This document shows, piece after piece, positions 20,930 through 31,653 of a stretch of DNA of 64,000 bases. The stretch is from Vandiemenella viatica (lineage: Eukaryota; Arthropoda; Insecta; Orthoptera; Morabidae), in assembly GCA_031002005.1 (NCBI GenBank), contig JARYHS010013630.1, forward strand, positions 29,475,504-29,539,503, in the 5' to 3' direction. Under the pieces are notes generated by a model. It ran no database searches and was not told where the DNA came from. It saw nothing but the letters and a program-made list of their open reading frames with translations. The first letter of the stretch is position 1, and each line of letters begins with the position of its first letter. The translations under genes and the position numbers were made by a program.

Positions 20930-21625
20930 ATATCAGCAATCCTAACAAACTTACTAAATTTTATTTTGTTACTGTTATTAGTTCGGATGTTATTCGGATG
21001 CAAACTTCAGCGATTTTGTCATTCAGTCACTCACTCACTGACCGGCTGATCATCTAAATTCTAAGGTACTTCCCCTAACCGTAGAAAGCTCAAATTTGGT
21101 ACACAGATAACATTTACCCACATATTATAAGAAAAGTATGAAACTCACAAATTTTCATATACCTAGCCCTAATGTGAAATCGCTTTCTACCATAATTACT
21201 TTATATACCTCAGCTTTTCACTGAGGAGTGAGCTTACTATGTTTAACTAATGTGTTAAATTTTATTTCTATCCTTTTCTTACTTTGGAAGTTACTGAAAT
21301 TCAAAATTTTATTTTAGCACAACACCTCGACATCAAAATTCCACTGTACTTCCAGTAATCCTACAAACAAGTAATTTGGTACACATATATGGATTCGTTC
21401 CTAAATCATAAGAAAAATATGATATTGGAGTTTTTCCTCATATTTATTTAATTACAATCCCCCCACAAGAAAAATTCTGGCACATATTTGCGACAATTAC
21501 TTTGCTCCAGATGAAGCTATAAACTTGAGATTTCTATACTATATAGAAGCAAGCAAGTTTAACCAAACCTTAAATTTTACTTTGTTCCTATGTTTAGTTT
21601 GGAAGTTACTTGTTATTTATTTGAG
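20930..21625. repeat. Tandem ~320-bp units
   Basis: Phrases AAATTTTATTTTGTTAC near 20950, AAATTTTATTTCTATCC near 21265 and AAATTTTACTTTGTTCC near 21580 recur with TTTGGAAGTTACT after the last two. Each unit also carries an AATTTGGTACACA block. Two full units and part of a third. Confidence 0.6.
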
Positions 21626-21847
21626 GTGGTAGATAAACAAGCGTCAATGTTTATTGCTCGGTTATGATGCACATTAATTGTTTTCAGAGAGTGATGCATT
21701 GTTGGTAACGTATATTGATGTCTTAAATTCTGAAATGTTCTTATTCACCAATTTCCAAATGGAATAATTGCATTTGAGAGGCGATTCAGAATAAGCAATA
21801 AACTTACAAAAAGAAATGAGATCCCATAAAAACAATTATTGTAAAAA

Positions 21848-22005
21848 TAGGCCAAGTCTCGTGTTCATGTACTGACAAAAAATTATGAGATCTTCTTCTG
21901 AGCCAAGTATACACTTTACAGTGTGTATTCATTTCACTTTATGAAACAGAATGGTTTCTCTTGGATTTATTTAGGATAAAAAAAAAAACGATGACTTGGC
22001 CATTA
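21848..22005 (+). mobile_element. GGCCAAGT MITE, copy 1
   Basis: Starts TAGGCCAAGTCTCGTG and ends GACTTGGCCATTA, so both termini carry GGCCAAGT in inverted form. Two further copies lie at 22161-22329 (inverted) and 25409-25580. No coding. Confidence 0.7.
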
Positions 22006-22160
22006 TGCATGTCATAATTTTTACTGAAATTGAGGGCATAGAATATACTTGCCAAATTTGAAAAAGAGTGAGGGAAATCTTGGGTTTCAGGTATTTATAA
22101 GTTTGATAAAGCAATACATTTAGGGTTGTTTTTTATAGGTTAACTAAAACGCGTCCTGCC

Positions 22161-22329
22161 TAATGGCCAAGTCATCAGATTTTTTTTTATCCCAAATAAA
22201 TGATCTATGACACCGAAAGATACCATTCTGTTTCACAAAGTGAAGTGAATACACACTGTAAAGTATAGACTTGGCTCAGAACAAGATCTCATAATTTTTG
22301 GACACTACATGAACATGAGATTTGACTTA
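22161..22329 (-). mobile_element. GGCCAAGT MITE, copy 2 (inverted)
   Basis: Reverse-complement copy of 21848-22005. The pair forms a palindrome of about 480 bases with a 155-base loop. It shares TCTGAGCCAAGT with the other copies. Confidence 0.7.
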
Positions 22330-22359
22330 TTTTTACAAGAATTTTTTTATGGGGTGTTC

Positions 22360-22965
22360 TTTGCAGGTACCCACAGTTTATATCCGATATCAATGAAAAT
22401 TTGCACATATATACTTATAAACAAACGGAAATATACTGTCTACATTTGGTTGTCAAATCCCAACCCCTCTCCCGCTTTACTACTTAATTTCCAATGTTTT
22501 TTACAAAACTCACAGTTATTCGATTTATATGGAACTTTGTACATGTATACATTAAAGCAAAGAGAAAAATATTGTCTACATTTGGTTTACAAAAGCCATC
22601 CACCCTCTTAATTTTTGTCAATGATTTTTATATAAAGCCACAATCGATACCATTTGACCAATCACCTTGAAACTTGGCACATATATGTATTTTTTCATAG
22701 AGGCTTCTGACAAAATAAAAAATCCAAAAGCCACACTCTCTCCCCTTTTACGTCCCTTAATTTCGTACAAACCCACACTTTTTATCCGATTTTGATGGAA
22801 CTTTGCACACGTATACTTAACAAACATAAAAATATTGTACACATTAGTTTTACAAAATCCAATCCCTCTCCCATTTTCCACCCCTTAATTATTGTCAATA
22901 TTCTTCGTACAAAGATACAGTTTCTATCTGATTTTGAAGCATATATATATATATATATGCTTTAA
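22360..22965. repeat. Tandem array of ~134-bp units, block 2
   Basis: Same phrase as block 1 at about 22381, 22515, 22650, 22783 and 22920, spacing 133-137. Probably one original array split by the 320-bp repeats and MITE pair between the blocks. Confidence 0.72.
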
Positions 22966-23450
22966 AATATGTCGAAATGATGTTTACATTTAGTTTACAA
23001 AACTGCATCCACTCTCCCCTTTCACCCCTCTTAAGACTGTTTCTGTGTTTAGCATATATCTCCAAAACAGAGACTTTTTTTGTATAAATGCCAAATGGAA
23101 TCACCAAAAACATTTTATTTCAATGAACTTGAAACTGAATGAAAAGGTAATTAAAATTTAAACATAAATATCTAATTTTAACTAAATACAAACATTCAAA
23201 TGTATTCATTTAATCTCTATGTTTACTCAAGTATAGCAATAATGAAGTATTGAAGTATTGCCAGGTCAGCTAGTCTCTAATAAATGAAGAACGTGGAACC
23301 TCTCACTACCACCTGCCCAATACATCCTATCCAACTGAATTTACTATTAAATGTTGTGATAAGACTTAAGGTTGTCACACAGAAATAATTGATTGCATCA
23401 TATAATCGCCTGTAAGTACTACTTAGTTCAATGATGCAAACAGTCTATGC
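22966..23450. other. Intron, no gene seen
   Basis: Short TA run near 22940, then AT-rich sequence with no recognised element until the repeat at 23451. Confidence 0.4.
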
Positions 23451-23680
23451 ATTCCATGGAGAATATTTAATAAATGTCCTTAGATTCCTATAACAATTCG
23501 CTGACCATTCTTGAACAACAGATGAATTGGAAACATCACAGAGATTAGACGTCGCTTCCTGAAATAACAAGATCAAATTATCAATATAGAACCAGCAATC
23601 ATTTGGAAAGAAATAAATGAACCATAACCCATTTAGAATGTATAACGAGTGTTGGTCTTATTATTAAATGGAATGTAAAT
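23451..23680 (+). repeat. Older repeat R, left half (split by insertion)
   Basis: It matches 49803-50034: both begin CATGGAGAATATTTAATAAATG and contain GAGATTAGACGTC and ACCATTTAGAATGTATAACG-like phrases. The match stops at about 23680 and resumes at 28382. The unbroken copy at 49803-50160 shows the empty site. Confidence 0.8.
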
Positions 23681-23693
23681 GACCCCTCTTATG

Positions 23694-24390
23694 CAGGAAG
23701 TGCTTTCAGTAACTACTTCTTAACAGTTGCTGAAAAAATAAAAGGAAAATATAATGGGAATATGGATGCTATAGCAATACTTAAATCCTTGTCACCAAAA
23801 ACAGCATCTATGTCTCTATTTCCCACCAGTCAAAATGAAATTGAAAAAATTATTAAATCCCTCAAAAATAAAAAGTCATTTGGTTATGATGAGGTTCCAA
23901 CCCATGTAGTGAAACAATGTAACACCAGCATTAGTAGAGTTATTAGTCATATTTGTAATAGTTCTTTTGAAGAAGGTATCTTCCCTGACTCACTCAAGAA
24001 GTCAATAATCAAACCGCTTTATAAAAAGGGTGATACCTCAAAGACTGAGAATTACAGACCCATTTCACTTCTACCAGCATTTTCAAAAATCTTTGAAAAA
24101 GCAATGTATTGAAGGGTGTATGTACATCTACAAAAGAATAACCTACTCAGTAAAGCACAGTTTGGTTTTAGACAAGGCGTTTCAACAGATTCAGCAATTT
24201 TTGCTTTTGTAAACAACATACTGGAATCAATGCATAAAAAATTAAATTCCATAGTTATATTCTGTGATCTTGCTAAGGCTTTTGACTGTGTTGATCATGA
24301 GATTCAACTAGGTAAATTAGACCACTATGGAGTTAGTGGTAAGCCAGGACTTTGGTTTAAATCTTACCTGGAAAATAGAAAGCAATGTGT
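23694..24390 (+). pseudogene. LINE reverse transcriptase, N-terminal half
   Basis: The frame reads NYFLTVAEKIKGK then KSFGYDEVPTHVVKQC, IIKPLYKKGD and NYRPISLLPAFSKIFEKAMY. After one in-frame TGA at 24110-24112 the same frame continues with KAQFGFRQGVSTDSAIF and FCDLAKAFDCVDHEI (RT motif A, first catalytic Asp) until the hAT target at 24391. The order NYRPISLL, FGFR, D-AFD is that of Jockey/CR1-type RTs. No endonuclease domain is present (5' truncation). Confidence 0.88.
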
Positions 24391-24398
24391 ATCACTGA

Positions 24399-25970
24399 TA
24401 GGGACTGCAATTCAGCAAAGCGGGAACAAAATTAAGCGGATCCGCAATCCGCAAAATCCGGCGGAAACGCGTGTCAGTCTGCGTGACTCGCTGCCCCACT
24501 CGGTCTCTGTCGGATATTTTGCACTGTTTGCCTGTAGCCTTCCAGTTGGCATTTGACTCATGTGAACAATCATTTGTTATTGTCAACCTTCGCCATTCGT
24601 AAGTAAATAAATACACTTTTACGTATTCATAAAAACTTACGTTTGTTTCGAGTACACATTTCCGTAATTTGAGTTATGTACGTATTTAGTACGATTTTCT
24701 AACTATATAATTATTTTTTAAGTGCCGCACACGTTATCTGAACTACACGATTACAGCTTTTTATTCACGGTTTCATTATTCCCATTTTCTGTATTTGCAG
24801 ATAAAGTAATTGTTACAATTTCCTAATTTGAGGCTCAAAATTTGATTATTCGTTGATATGAAACTAATGTTATCGTAATTTTAACGATCGCGTACCTATT
24901 TATTTAACAGCTATCAAAAGGAAATTGTATATCCTTTGACTTATTGTTGTTTTGACCGCTGCCTCAATGCGTTTCTTTGACGAAAGCCACCTGCTTACAT
25001 GTGCCACTCAGGCTTTTGATTAATCCCTCTTCTCCTTGTTATTATTTCGACTAAAGGTAAAAAAAGTTATAATGAAATTTTCACGGGTGTATCGACGAAT
25101 TGTGTTGTACGAAGAACACCATACTTCGACGGCTGCCTCCGCCGTCTTCCTCACGTGTGTAATTTCGTGTGTTTGCAATGAAATCCGTAGATACAACCTA
25201 TGAGGACTTCACTGCAATCATTCGCCGAGAAAGTCTCCTTTATTACTAAAAAATAATAATTTCCACTCTAAAAACATCGTTACGCCACATAAGTAAATCT
25301 GAAATACTTGACAGTTTACGTGTTGGTGAGTAGTTTCTTTAACAACATTGAATCAACTGTAATATCAGTCAAGGAATCAGGAGATATAATAATGAATCAC
25401 GCAAAAAAAGGCCAAGTCTCGTGCTTGTGCAGTGACAAAAAGTTATGAAATCTTGTTCTGAGCCAAGTCTACACTTTACAGAGTATATTCACTTCACTTT
25501 GTGAAATGGAATGCTTTTCTCGGTGTTATGGAACGTTTATTTATAATTTTTATTAAAAAACTCTGGTAACTTGGCCATTAAGAAAACCATATTTGTAAAC
25601 TTATGTTATATATTGTAAGGCACATAATATGACCTAAGACTCAATATTTTCCATTTTTATAATTTATTTAAAAATTGGTTTAGATTAAAAAACAAAAATG
25701 CAAAACATCGAAATACACTTAAGACACGCTAAAAAGTTTTAATGTCATTCTGCCAATCAAAATATTGTTAACTGTTAATTTTTAACATTTAACATTAACA
25801 ATTATTTATTAATTTAATTATTATTTAATTTATTAACGTTTTAAGTAACTATGTTTTAAATATATGCGTTAAAAAACTGTTTGTACCAATTCCGCACGGA
25901 TCCCGCGGGATTGGCGCAAATCCCGCGCAGATCCCGCGGGATTGAAAACACTGCGGGATTGCAATCCTTA
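24399..25970. mobile_element. Non-autonomous hAT element, 1572 bp
   Basis: It is bounded by an exact 8-bp duplication, ATCACTGA, at 24391-24398 and 25971-25978. Termini are TAGGGACTGCAAT and, on the other end reversed, TAAGGATTGCAAT. Subterminal copies of ATCCCGCGGGAT and related GGATCCGC motifs cluster near each end, as in hAT binding regions. No transposase can be read. It split the LINE ORF; the LINE codon phase is the same on both sides. Confidence 0.9.
25409..25580 (+). mobile_element. GGCCAAGT MITE, copy 3, nested in hAT
   Basis: Begins AGGCCAAGTCTCGTGCTTGT, ends ACTTGGCCATTA, and shares TCTGAGCCAAGT with the copies near 22 kb. Confidence 0.68.
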
Positions 25971-25978
25971 ATCACTGA

Positions 25979-26973
25979 AAGATGCTAATACAGGAAATTT
26001 TATAAACTCAGAATGGGGTATAGTTAAATGTGGTGTGCCTCAGGGCTCAATTCTTGGCCCTCTGCTGTTCTTAATCTATATAAACGATCTCCCACATATA
26101 CTAGGTGATAATGAACACCTGGTACTCTTTGCAGATGATACCAGCATATCGTTGAAAGACCCATCAGCACAAAACCTCGAAAACACAGCAAATGATGCTA
26201 TAAAGAAAATTAACAGGTGGTTTAATGCCAACAAACTAATACTTAATGTAGAAAAGACACAGTTACTTCAGTTTGTTACAAAAAATAAAACAAAGGACAG
26301 CTATAATGTGATATCAGAAGGAAAAGCAATAAATGAAAGTAATTTCACAAAATTCCTGGGTGTATGTATAGATAACAAATTGAACTGGAAACAGCATATT
26401 CAACAACTTCTTAAAAAACTGAATTCTGCAACATTTTCACTTAGGGTAATATCTAGAATAGCTAGTATAGAAATCAGAAAGTTAGTATATTTTGCATATT
26501 TTCATTCCCTGCTCACTTATGGCATCTCATTCTGGGGAAACTCGTCACAAGCAAAGAGGGTATTTAAATTGCAAAACCGTGCTATAAGAACTATTTGTGG
26601 AGCAAGCCCACAGATGTCGTGCAGAAATCTATTTAAAAACCTGGGTGTACTAACAATGCCACCACAGTATATATACTCTGTACTATCATTTGTAGTGGAA
26701 AATCCTGAACACTTCAATCTTAATGCTGACATACATAGCCATAATACTAGGAATAAATATAATATTCACAAGGATTACAAATCACTGTCAATTGTACAGA
26801 AAGGGTTAACATTTACTGGAGCTTCCTTATTCAATGTCTTACCAACAGAAATTAAATGTTATCTACAAAAACCCAACTACTTTAAGTCCAAACTGAAAGA
26901 GTTTCTGCTTCAGAATCCATTTTACTCTGTGAAAGAATTTTCTTCTTGGAATTTGGTAACTAAGAATGACTGA
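25979..26973 (+). pseudogene. LINE reverse transcriptase, C-terminal half
   Basis: The continuation of 23694-24390 after the hAT. It opens with VPQGSILGPLLFLIYINDLP (RT motif B) and has LFADDTSI, the FADD catalytic motif, near 26130. It then runs through FLGVCIDNKLNWKQHI and the thumb/C-terminal region to TGA at 26971-26973. The run of over 310 codons has no stop, so the LINE may be fairly young. The product would be an RNA-dependent DNA polymerase acting in target-primed reverse transcription. Confidence 0.9.
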
Positions 26974-27400
26974 AAAAATAGTATATATGGTGTATGGAAG
27001 GGGAAGGTGACAAAGTTGTCCACAATTACTAAAATGATATATGGTTTTTCTTTCTGTTGAAACTTTTGACAAATGAAGTAATTACACTGTTTACAAAATT
27101 TCACTCATATATAGTAACTAACATGGGATAGCATGCACTCAAAAACTGCTGTAAAAAATTATGATACTAACAGGTTTTTAAGTAATTGACTGCTTATGAG
27201 TTGTGGTAACTGGTTGGTAAGAAAATAACTGTTTGTTAGATGCTGGTAACAAGTTTATACACTGTTCCACATAATAAGTATTAACTAACTCGGGATTGTA
27301 TTTGTAGATTACAGGAAATATTGGTAATACTAATGGGTAGTAACTAACTTCTTGTCAATATATAATATTATCAATTATATAGTAATATTGACATTACTAA

Positions 27401-28306
27401 AGCCAGCCACACACAGAACCGGGCGGGGCGGGGCGGGGCGCGACGAGTCGCCTGACTTGCCCTGTCGCGCTGCTGTCACACACAGAACGAGGCGGGGCAC
27501 GACAAGTCAAACACTTAGCAAATTTTCTTCATTGCCCAAGTCACCTGTCAGTGAACTCAGTGGGTGCATACTGGTGTGCAGTGTATCATTTTGAAATGGA
27601 TGAAGATGAGGAGACCGTTTTGTTAATTTGGAACTATCTGCAGCTCTTGGACCACAATGGTAACAACAGAGAGATGTGGGTACACCCTATAAACCTGAAA
27701 AGGAATATAGGAAGTTTTATTTCTGAGCTTCGAGCCGAACGCTGACAAGTTTTTTAATTATTGTCGCATGTCAATTTCGACATTCGACTTTGTACTTGAG
27801 AGCATTCGGAGCAGAATAGAAAAGCAAAATGCCAACTGGAGAACAGCCATACCCCCAGAGGAGCGGCTTTTGATAATCTTAACGTATGTATATTGGTCCT
27901 CTTTTTCCTCAGCATTAGTTATTCAACCATATAATAACACTGTATAGTCATATAAATTTTAAATCTTACAGTCATACATGGCACACATACAAATCAGTCG
28001 AATATTCGAAACACAACACAACCACGTGTTCAACACAACCAGACCGCGAGATAGGGAGCCCGGGGAGGGAGGGTGGGTCCCGTGACAGCGCATGCGCAGA
28101 ACGTTCTGCCCGGCAGCGACTTGCCCCGGGGCATAATTTGTTTCAGCTTTGCATTTTGCCCCGGGGCGTCTTTTCGACGTGCCCTGCCCCGCCCGGTCCT
28201 GTGTGTGATGCTCCATAGGAACCCGTGCGTTTCCCGTCGCACAAGACGCCCCGGGGCAAAATGCCCTGCCCCGTCCTGCCTCGCCTGGTTCTGTGTGTGG
28301 CCGGCC
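27401..28306. mobile_element. PIF/Harbinger element with deleted transposase, 906 bp
   Basis: It is flanked by TAA at 27398-27400 and 28307-28309. Ends read AGCCAGCCACACACAGAAC and, reversed, GGCCGGCCACACACAGAAC, followed by GC-rich repeats. The 3-bp TWA target and these TIRs fit PIF/Harbinger. The internal ORF is a truncated transposase. Confidence 0.85.
27597..27890 (+). pseudogene. Harbinger transposase N-terminal fragment
   Basis: Frame one gives MDEDEETVLLIWNYLQLL and NNREMWVHPINLKRNIGSFI to SELRAE. It shifts one base and continues NADKFFNYCRMSISTFDFVL then RTAIPPEERLLIILTY. WVHPI, F-RMS and IPPEERL are hallmarks of the domain that precedes the DDE nuclease in PIF/Harbinger transposases. 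The nuclease itself is deleted. ATG at 27597 is the first in a good position. Confidence 0.85.
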
Positions 28307-28381
28307 TAATAAGTGTATGTACTGTTCCACATCCACGAGATTATTCTCACATGGGATCAAAGTGAACATATCTATCTATCT

Positions 28382-28500
28382 ATTGAATCTTCCTTCATTT
28401 AGAAGTATTATTTCTGATTGATAGGAAGCATGAACGAACAACATAACAGCGAAACGCATTTCATGGCGACCTCTGACATTTGTATTGGTAATTTGGTGAA
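28382..28500 (+). repeat. Older repeat R, right half
   Basis: Resumes the match with 50040-50160: ATTGAATCTTCCTTCATTTA and GAAGTATTATTTCTGATTGA. Together with 23451-23680 it makes one interrupted copy. Confidence 0.8.
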
Positions 28501-29159
28501 CTAATATGAAATTATAAAGAACTTCTGGAAGGCAAGATAATCGAGGTCAAAACAATTTTAAGTCGGCTGTGCAGTAAACGATATGTATGGCAAAGACTGC
28601 AGCACAACAGTCTACAGCTGTTGTGGAAAAGTGGTATCGCTGGAGCTCACCGGTGTTGATGTCATGGGTTTGGTGCCTGAAGGAACGCAAAACAAAAAGG
28701 GAAGTATATTTTTCTTTTCTTAAATTTTTGATGTCATTCTAAGTGAAAGAAACTTTATTGATTTCTCCATTTTCCGTTAAGTGATTTTTGTTGAAAGAGA
28801 AAGAACGTTTCATATTTCTATGACTTAAGTGATAAATGTTGTTACTGATTGATAGACATAAGTGGGAAGTCTGTATTTATTTCGTTTTTTGGATTTTCCC
28901 TACTTTTCTCTGTTGTTAAACAGTTATGAACTCTTTATAATTGACTTGAAACTGTTGACTGACATTTTAACCAACACGTATTCTAAATTTACAATGGAGG
29001 GAGAAAATGAGAATACACTTCATGAGGTCCATCATCATGATGGTCTAGAGAATTTTAATCTACCGGCTCCACTATCAGTTTATTATTATTCCGCAATTTA
29101 CTAAAAGCGTGTGGCGGAGGGTGCATTGCACCTCATCGAAAGGGTAATAGTTTGGAAAG
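28501..29159. other. Intron, no gene seen
   Basis: AT-rich with a small ORF of no recognisable family. A phrase GTGTGGCGGAGGGTGC at about 29108 looks like part of a dispersed repeat. Confidence 0.4.
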
Positions 29160-29275
29160 GATATACGGGATATGGCAGGAGGCGCCCTTGGGCTTATGTG
29201 AGGAACCATCCCAGTATTCGCCTGGAGTGATCTGGAAAAACAATGGAGAACACAGATCAGGATGACACGGTAATA
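29160..29275 (-). repeat. tRNA-SINE core fragment
   Basis: Minus strand carries CAGATCACTCCAGGCGAATA and CTGGGATGGTTCC. The SINE at 58443 has AATCACTCCAGCTGAATGCT and GGGATGCTTCC. The tRNA-like head is missing here. Confidence 0.6.
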
Positions 29276-29884
29276 GCCTCTTGTTCCCCTATAATCCTGC
29301 CTCCAACACTAGAATCACAACAAATTATGGTTAGAGAAGATGAGGAAGATTGTTATATTTCTATTATCATACCTAAACTGTTCAGCAGGACGCCTATTCC
29401 ATATAATGCATACAGCAAATAACTTTTATAATCATTTTCAACATAGAACATAACCTTGTTATACAACCATTATCTGGCTAAAACCTTTTAGAAAGGGAAA
29501 TTTCATATAGTTGTATGGAAAACAACTTTTATCATCATTTTCTGAATAATTAAACACTTTTTAGATCGAATTCTAACCATTTTCGGAACGAAACAAAAAA
29601 AGCTAAAAGTGAAAAAATTTATATTAATCTCATTTTTTTGCATTTATTTCCACTAAGAAATCATAGAATGATGATCATTTTAGGCTATATTTTGAATGCT
29701 GTTAAAATTTGATGTGAGGAGATATTTCAAATCTAAATAATTTGATCTTTTTAAATAAAAGAGCTGGGAAGATAAAAGTATGCTTAAATGAGAGAGAAAA
29801 ATCAATTTAATAATAAGAAAAATCAATTTTATAATGCAATGAACTCTAATCATCATAATATAACAGTTTAGTGTAATTTCAGAT
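29276..29884. other. Intron, no gene seen
   Basis: AT-rich sequence left of the next element. No recognised motif. Confidence 0.45.
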
Positions 29885-29887
29885 TTA

Positions 29888-31005
29888 CCCGGGGCGCACA
29901 TTGAGCTGCGTGGCGCAGTAGGGGCAACGCAGAGCAGGGCAGGGCAGCACAGACTGGCAGTTACTCGTGCATATTAGAGCGCAGTTTCGTGCGGCAGTTT
30001 ACAAAGCATTGTGTTGTGCGAAAAAACCGACAATAAAGCGTAACAAAAACATGTCGATGCAAAAACTCGATTTTTTATTTCTGAATCAGATTGGGATGCC
30101 GAGCTTGGAAAATTGTTATTACTTTAACAGAAGCTGAGTTAGATAAAACTATGGAAAAGTGAGTATATGAAAAGAAGAAACTCTTATCTGGCTTTTGCAG
30201 TGACGAGAGAATTCTCAAAAGATAATTTCCGGATGACTCGAGCGGAGATTCACGGCATAATGTAACCTGTTATTTTCTCTATTAGAACTGAAGAAAATCT
30301 CGCTGTATTTTCGTGGTTATTTATTTAATTATTTAGCGTTTGACGGTACATGACATTTATAAGAATGTTTCTCTCTTTTATTTCATATTATATTTTTAAG
30401 AAAACTATATAACAGAACATAAACACTTGAAACTAAAAAAGCAGTGTCAACAAATTATGTGTTTCTCGGGGACACTATTGAATGATGGAGTACAAATAAT
30501 AAGAAAACAAATAATGTGATAATAGCCAATATATATCAATCTTTTTCGAAGTTTTATTAAAAATGAATTCAAAAAAAGAAAAGAAAAGTGAAAATTGTAA
30601 GTGGACAGTTGTATTATAAATATATGCTGAATTTACTCGCCACTTGTTGGGCTCATTGTCCAAATCTCTTGTTTAAATTTAATTTTTATGTATTTTTTAT
30701 GACTGATATTGTGAATCGCAGGTTGGTTACGCACCAGATTAATCAATTTTTCTTATTCCATAGTTGAAAATGATTATAAGTAAAGCAAGATTATAAATAA
30801 CGCATGAAGTGTTACGTTGTAAACCAGCACGAGTGAGCTGCGTGGCACAGTTTCTGTGTCGTGATCACAACGTCGCGCAGGCCACGTGCGGCGCAGTACT
30901 GCGCTGCCCTGCTCTGCGTCTCAATACGCGCTGTTCCGCCCAAAAACATAGAGACACAGAAACTGTGCTGCGCTGCGTCAGCTGCGCGTCAATGTGCGCC
31001 CGGCC
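29888..31005. mobile_element. Harbinger-like element, 1118 bp
   Basis: TTA flanks both ends (29885-29887 and 31006-31008). Left terminus CCCGGGGCGCACATTGAGC and right terminus reversed GGCCGGGCGCACATTGACG share GGGCGCACATTGA. Both subterminal parts are GC-rich with AGCTGCG repeats. A very decayed frame inside (FRMTRAE, EENLAVF) may be transposase but is weak. The 3-bp target fits PIF/Harbinger; TIR and content differ from the element at 27401. Confidence 0.7.
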
Positions 31006-31008
31006 TTA

Positions 31009-31653
31009 AAGGGAGAAAAATGGTTTTTAGTATCAAAACGTGATGACATCACCATAATTACGAGAAAATTTGTCATGACTGAAAAGATTGGGAATAAATT
31101 GAAGTATAACATATTAAAACTTCAGGAAAATCCGAGTAATATTAGTGTTTCACATGATTGGGCGATTTTGGTAATTCACCCAAGAATAGTGTTTCCCCGC
31201 AGGAATTTACAATTGTTCTATGGCAACTCAGCAATAGATTAGCGACGGCTATAAAAAGCCAACTGGCGCAAGCAGTCAAAAAACAGTTTTTACGCAGGCC
31301 AGTCTAGAGGAGACAGTTTTGAAGTAGCAGTACGTGTCTCGTCACGATTTAAAATTCAAAATGTAACTGCTGAAAGCTCAACTATTTCATCTCGGAACAA
31401 GTTCATGGACTTTCTCATTCCCTTTAAGGAAACTTTAAGGTAAGCTCAATGCAAGAACCGTTCTACAATGGTTTAACAAAATCTGTCACTAAGCTCACTC
31501 TGAACTTTGGGGTACAAATTGCGTTGGAGGATAATCTGCATCTTCATATGTGATTTCAAAGTTCGATTCTGCCAACAGTGTAAGCTGATACCAGTGTTAA
31601 CTTCATAAAACTTTCAGAATATATTCAAACTCGTAATTACAGTGATTTTCTTT
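31009..31653. other. Intron, no gene seen
   Basis: No element recognised. The phrase GTTTCCCCGCAGG near 31190 is a chance-grade acceptor-like site with no exon beyond it that I can support. Confidence 0.4.

Larger units (their letters stand above)
23681..28381 (+). mobile_element. Jockey-like LINE, 5'-truncated, holding two nested DNA elements
   Basis: The insertion lies inside repeat R, as the uninterrupted copy at 49.8 kb shows. It starts within the pre-RT region and runs through RT to a 3' end with TATC repeats (28370-28381). A hAT element (24399-25970) sits inside the RT and a PIF/Harbinger element (27401-28306) in the 3' UTR. Without these the LINE is about 2.2 kb. No clear target duplication is visible. 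Confidence 0.75.

Noticed and set aside
27959..28369. 136-codon GC-rich minus-strand ORF and its shadows
   Set aside because: It lies in the low-complexity GC-rich terminal part of the Harbinger element, with no family resemblance.
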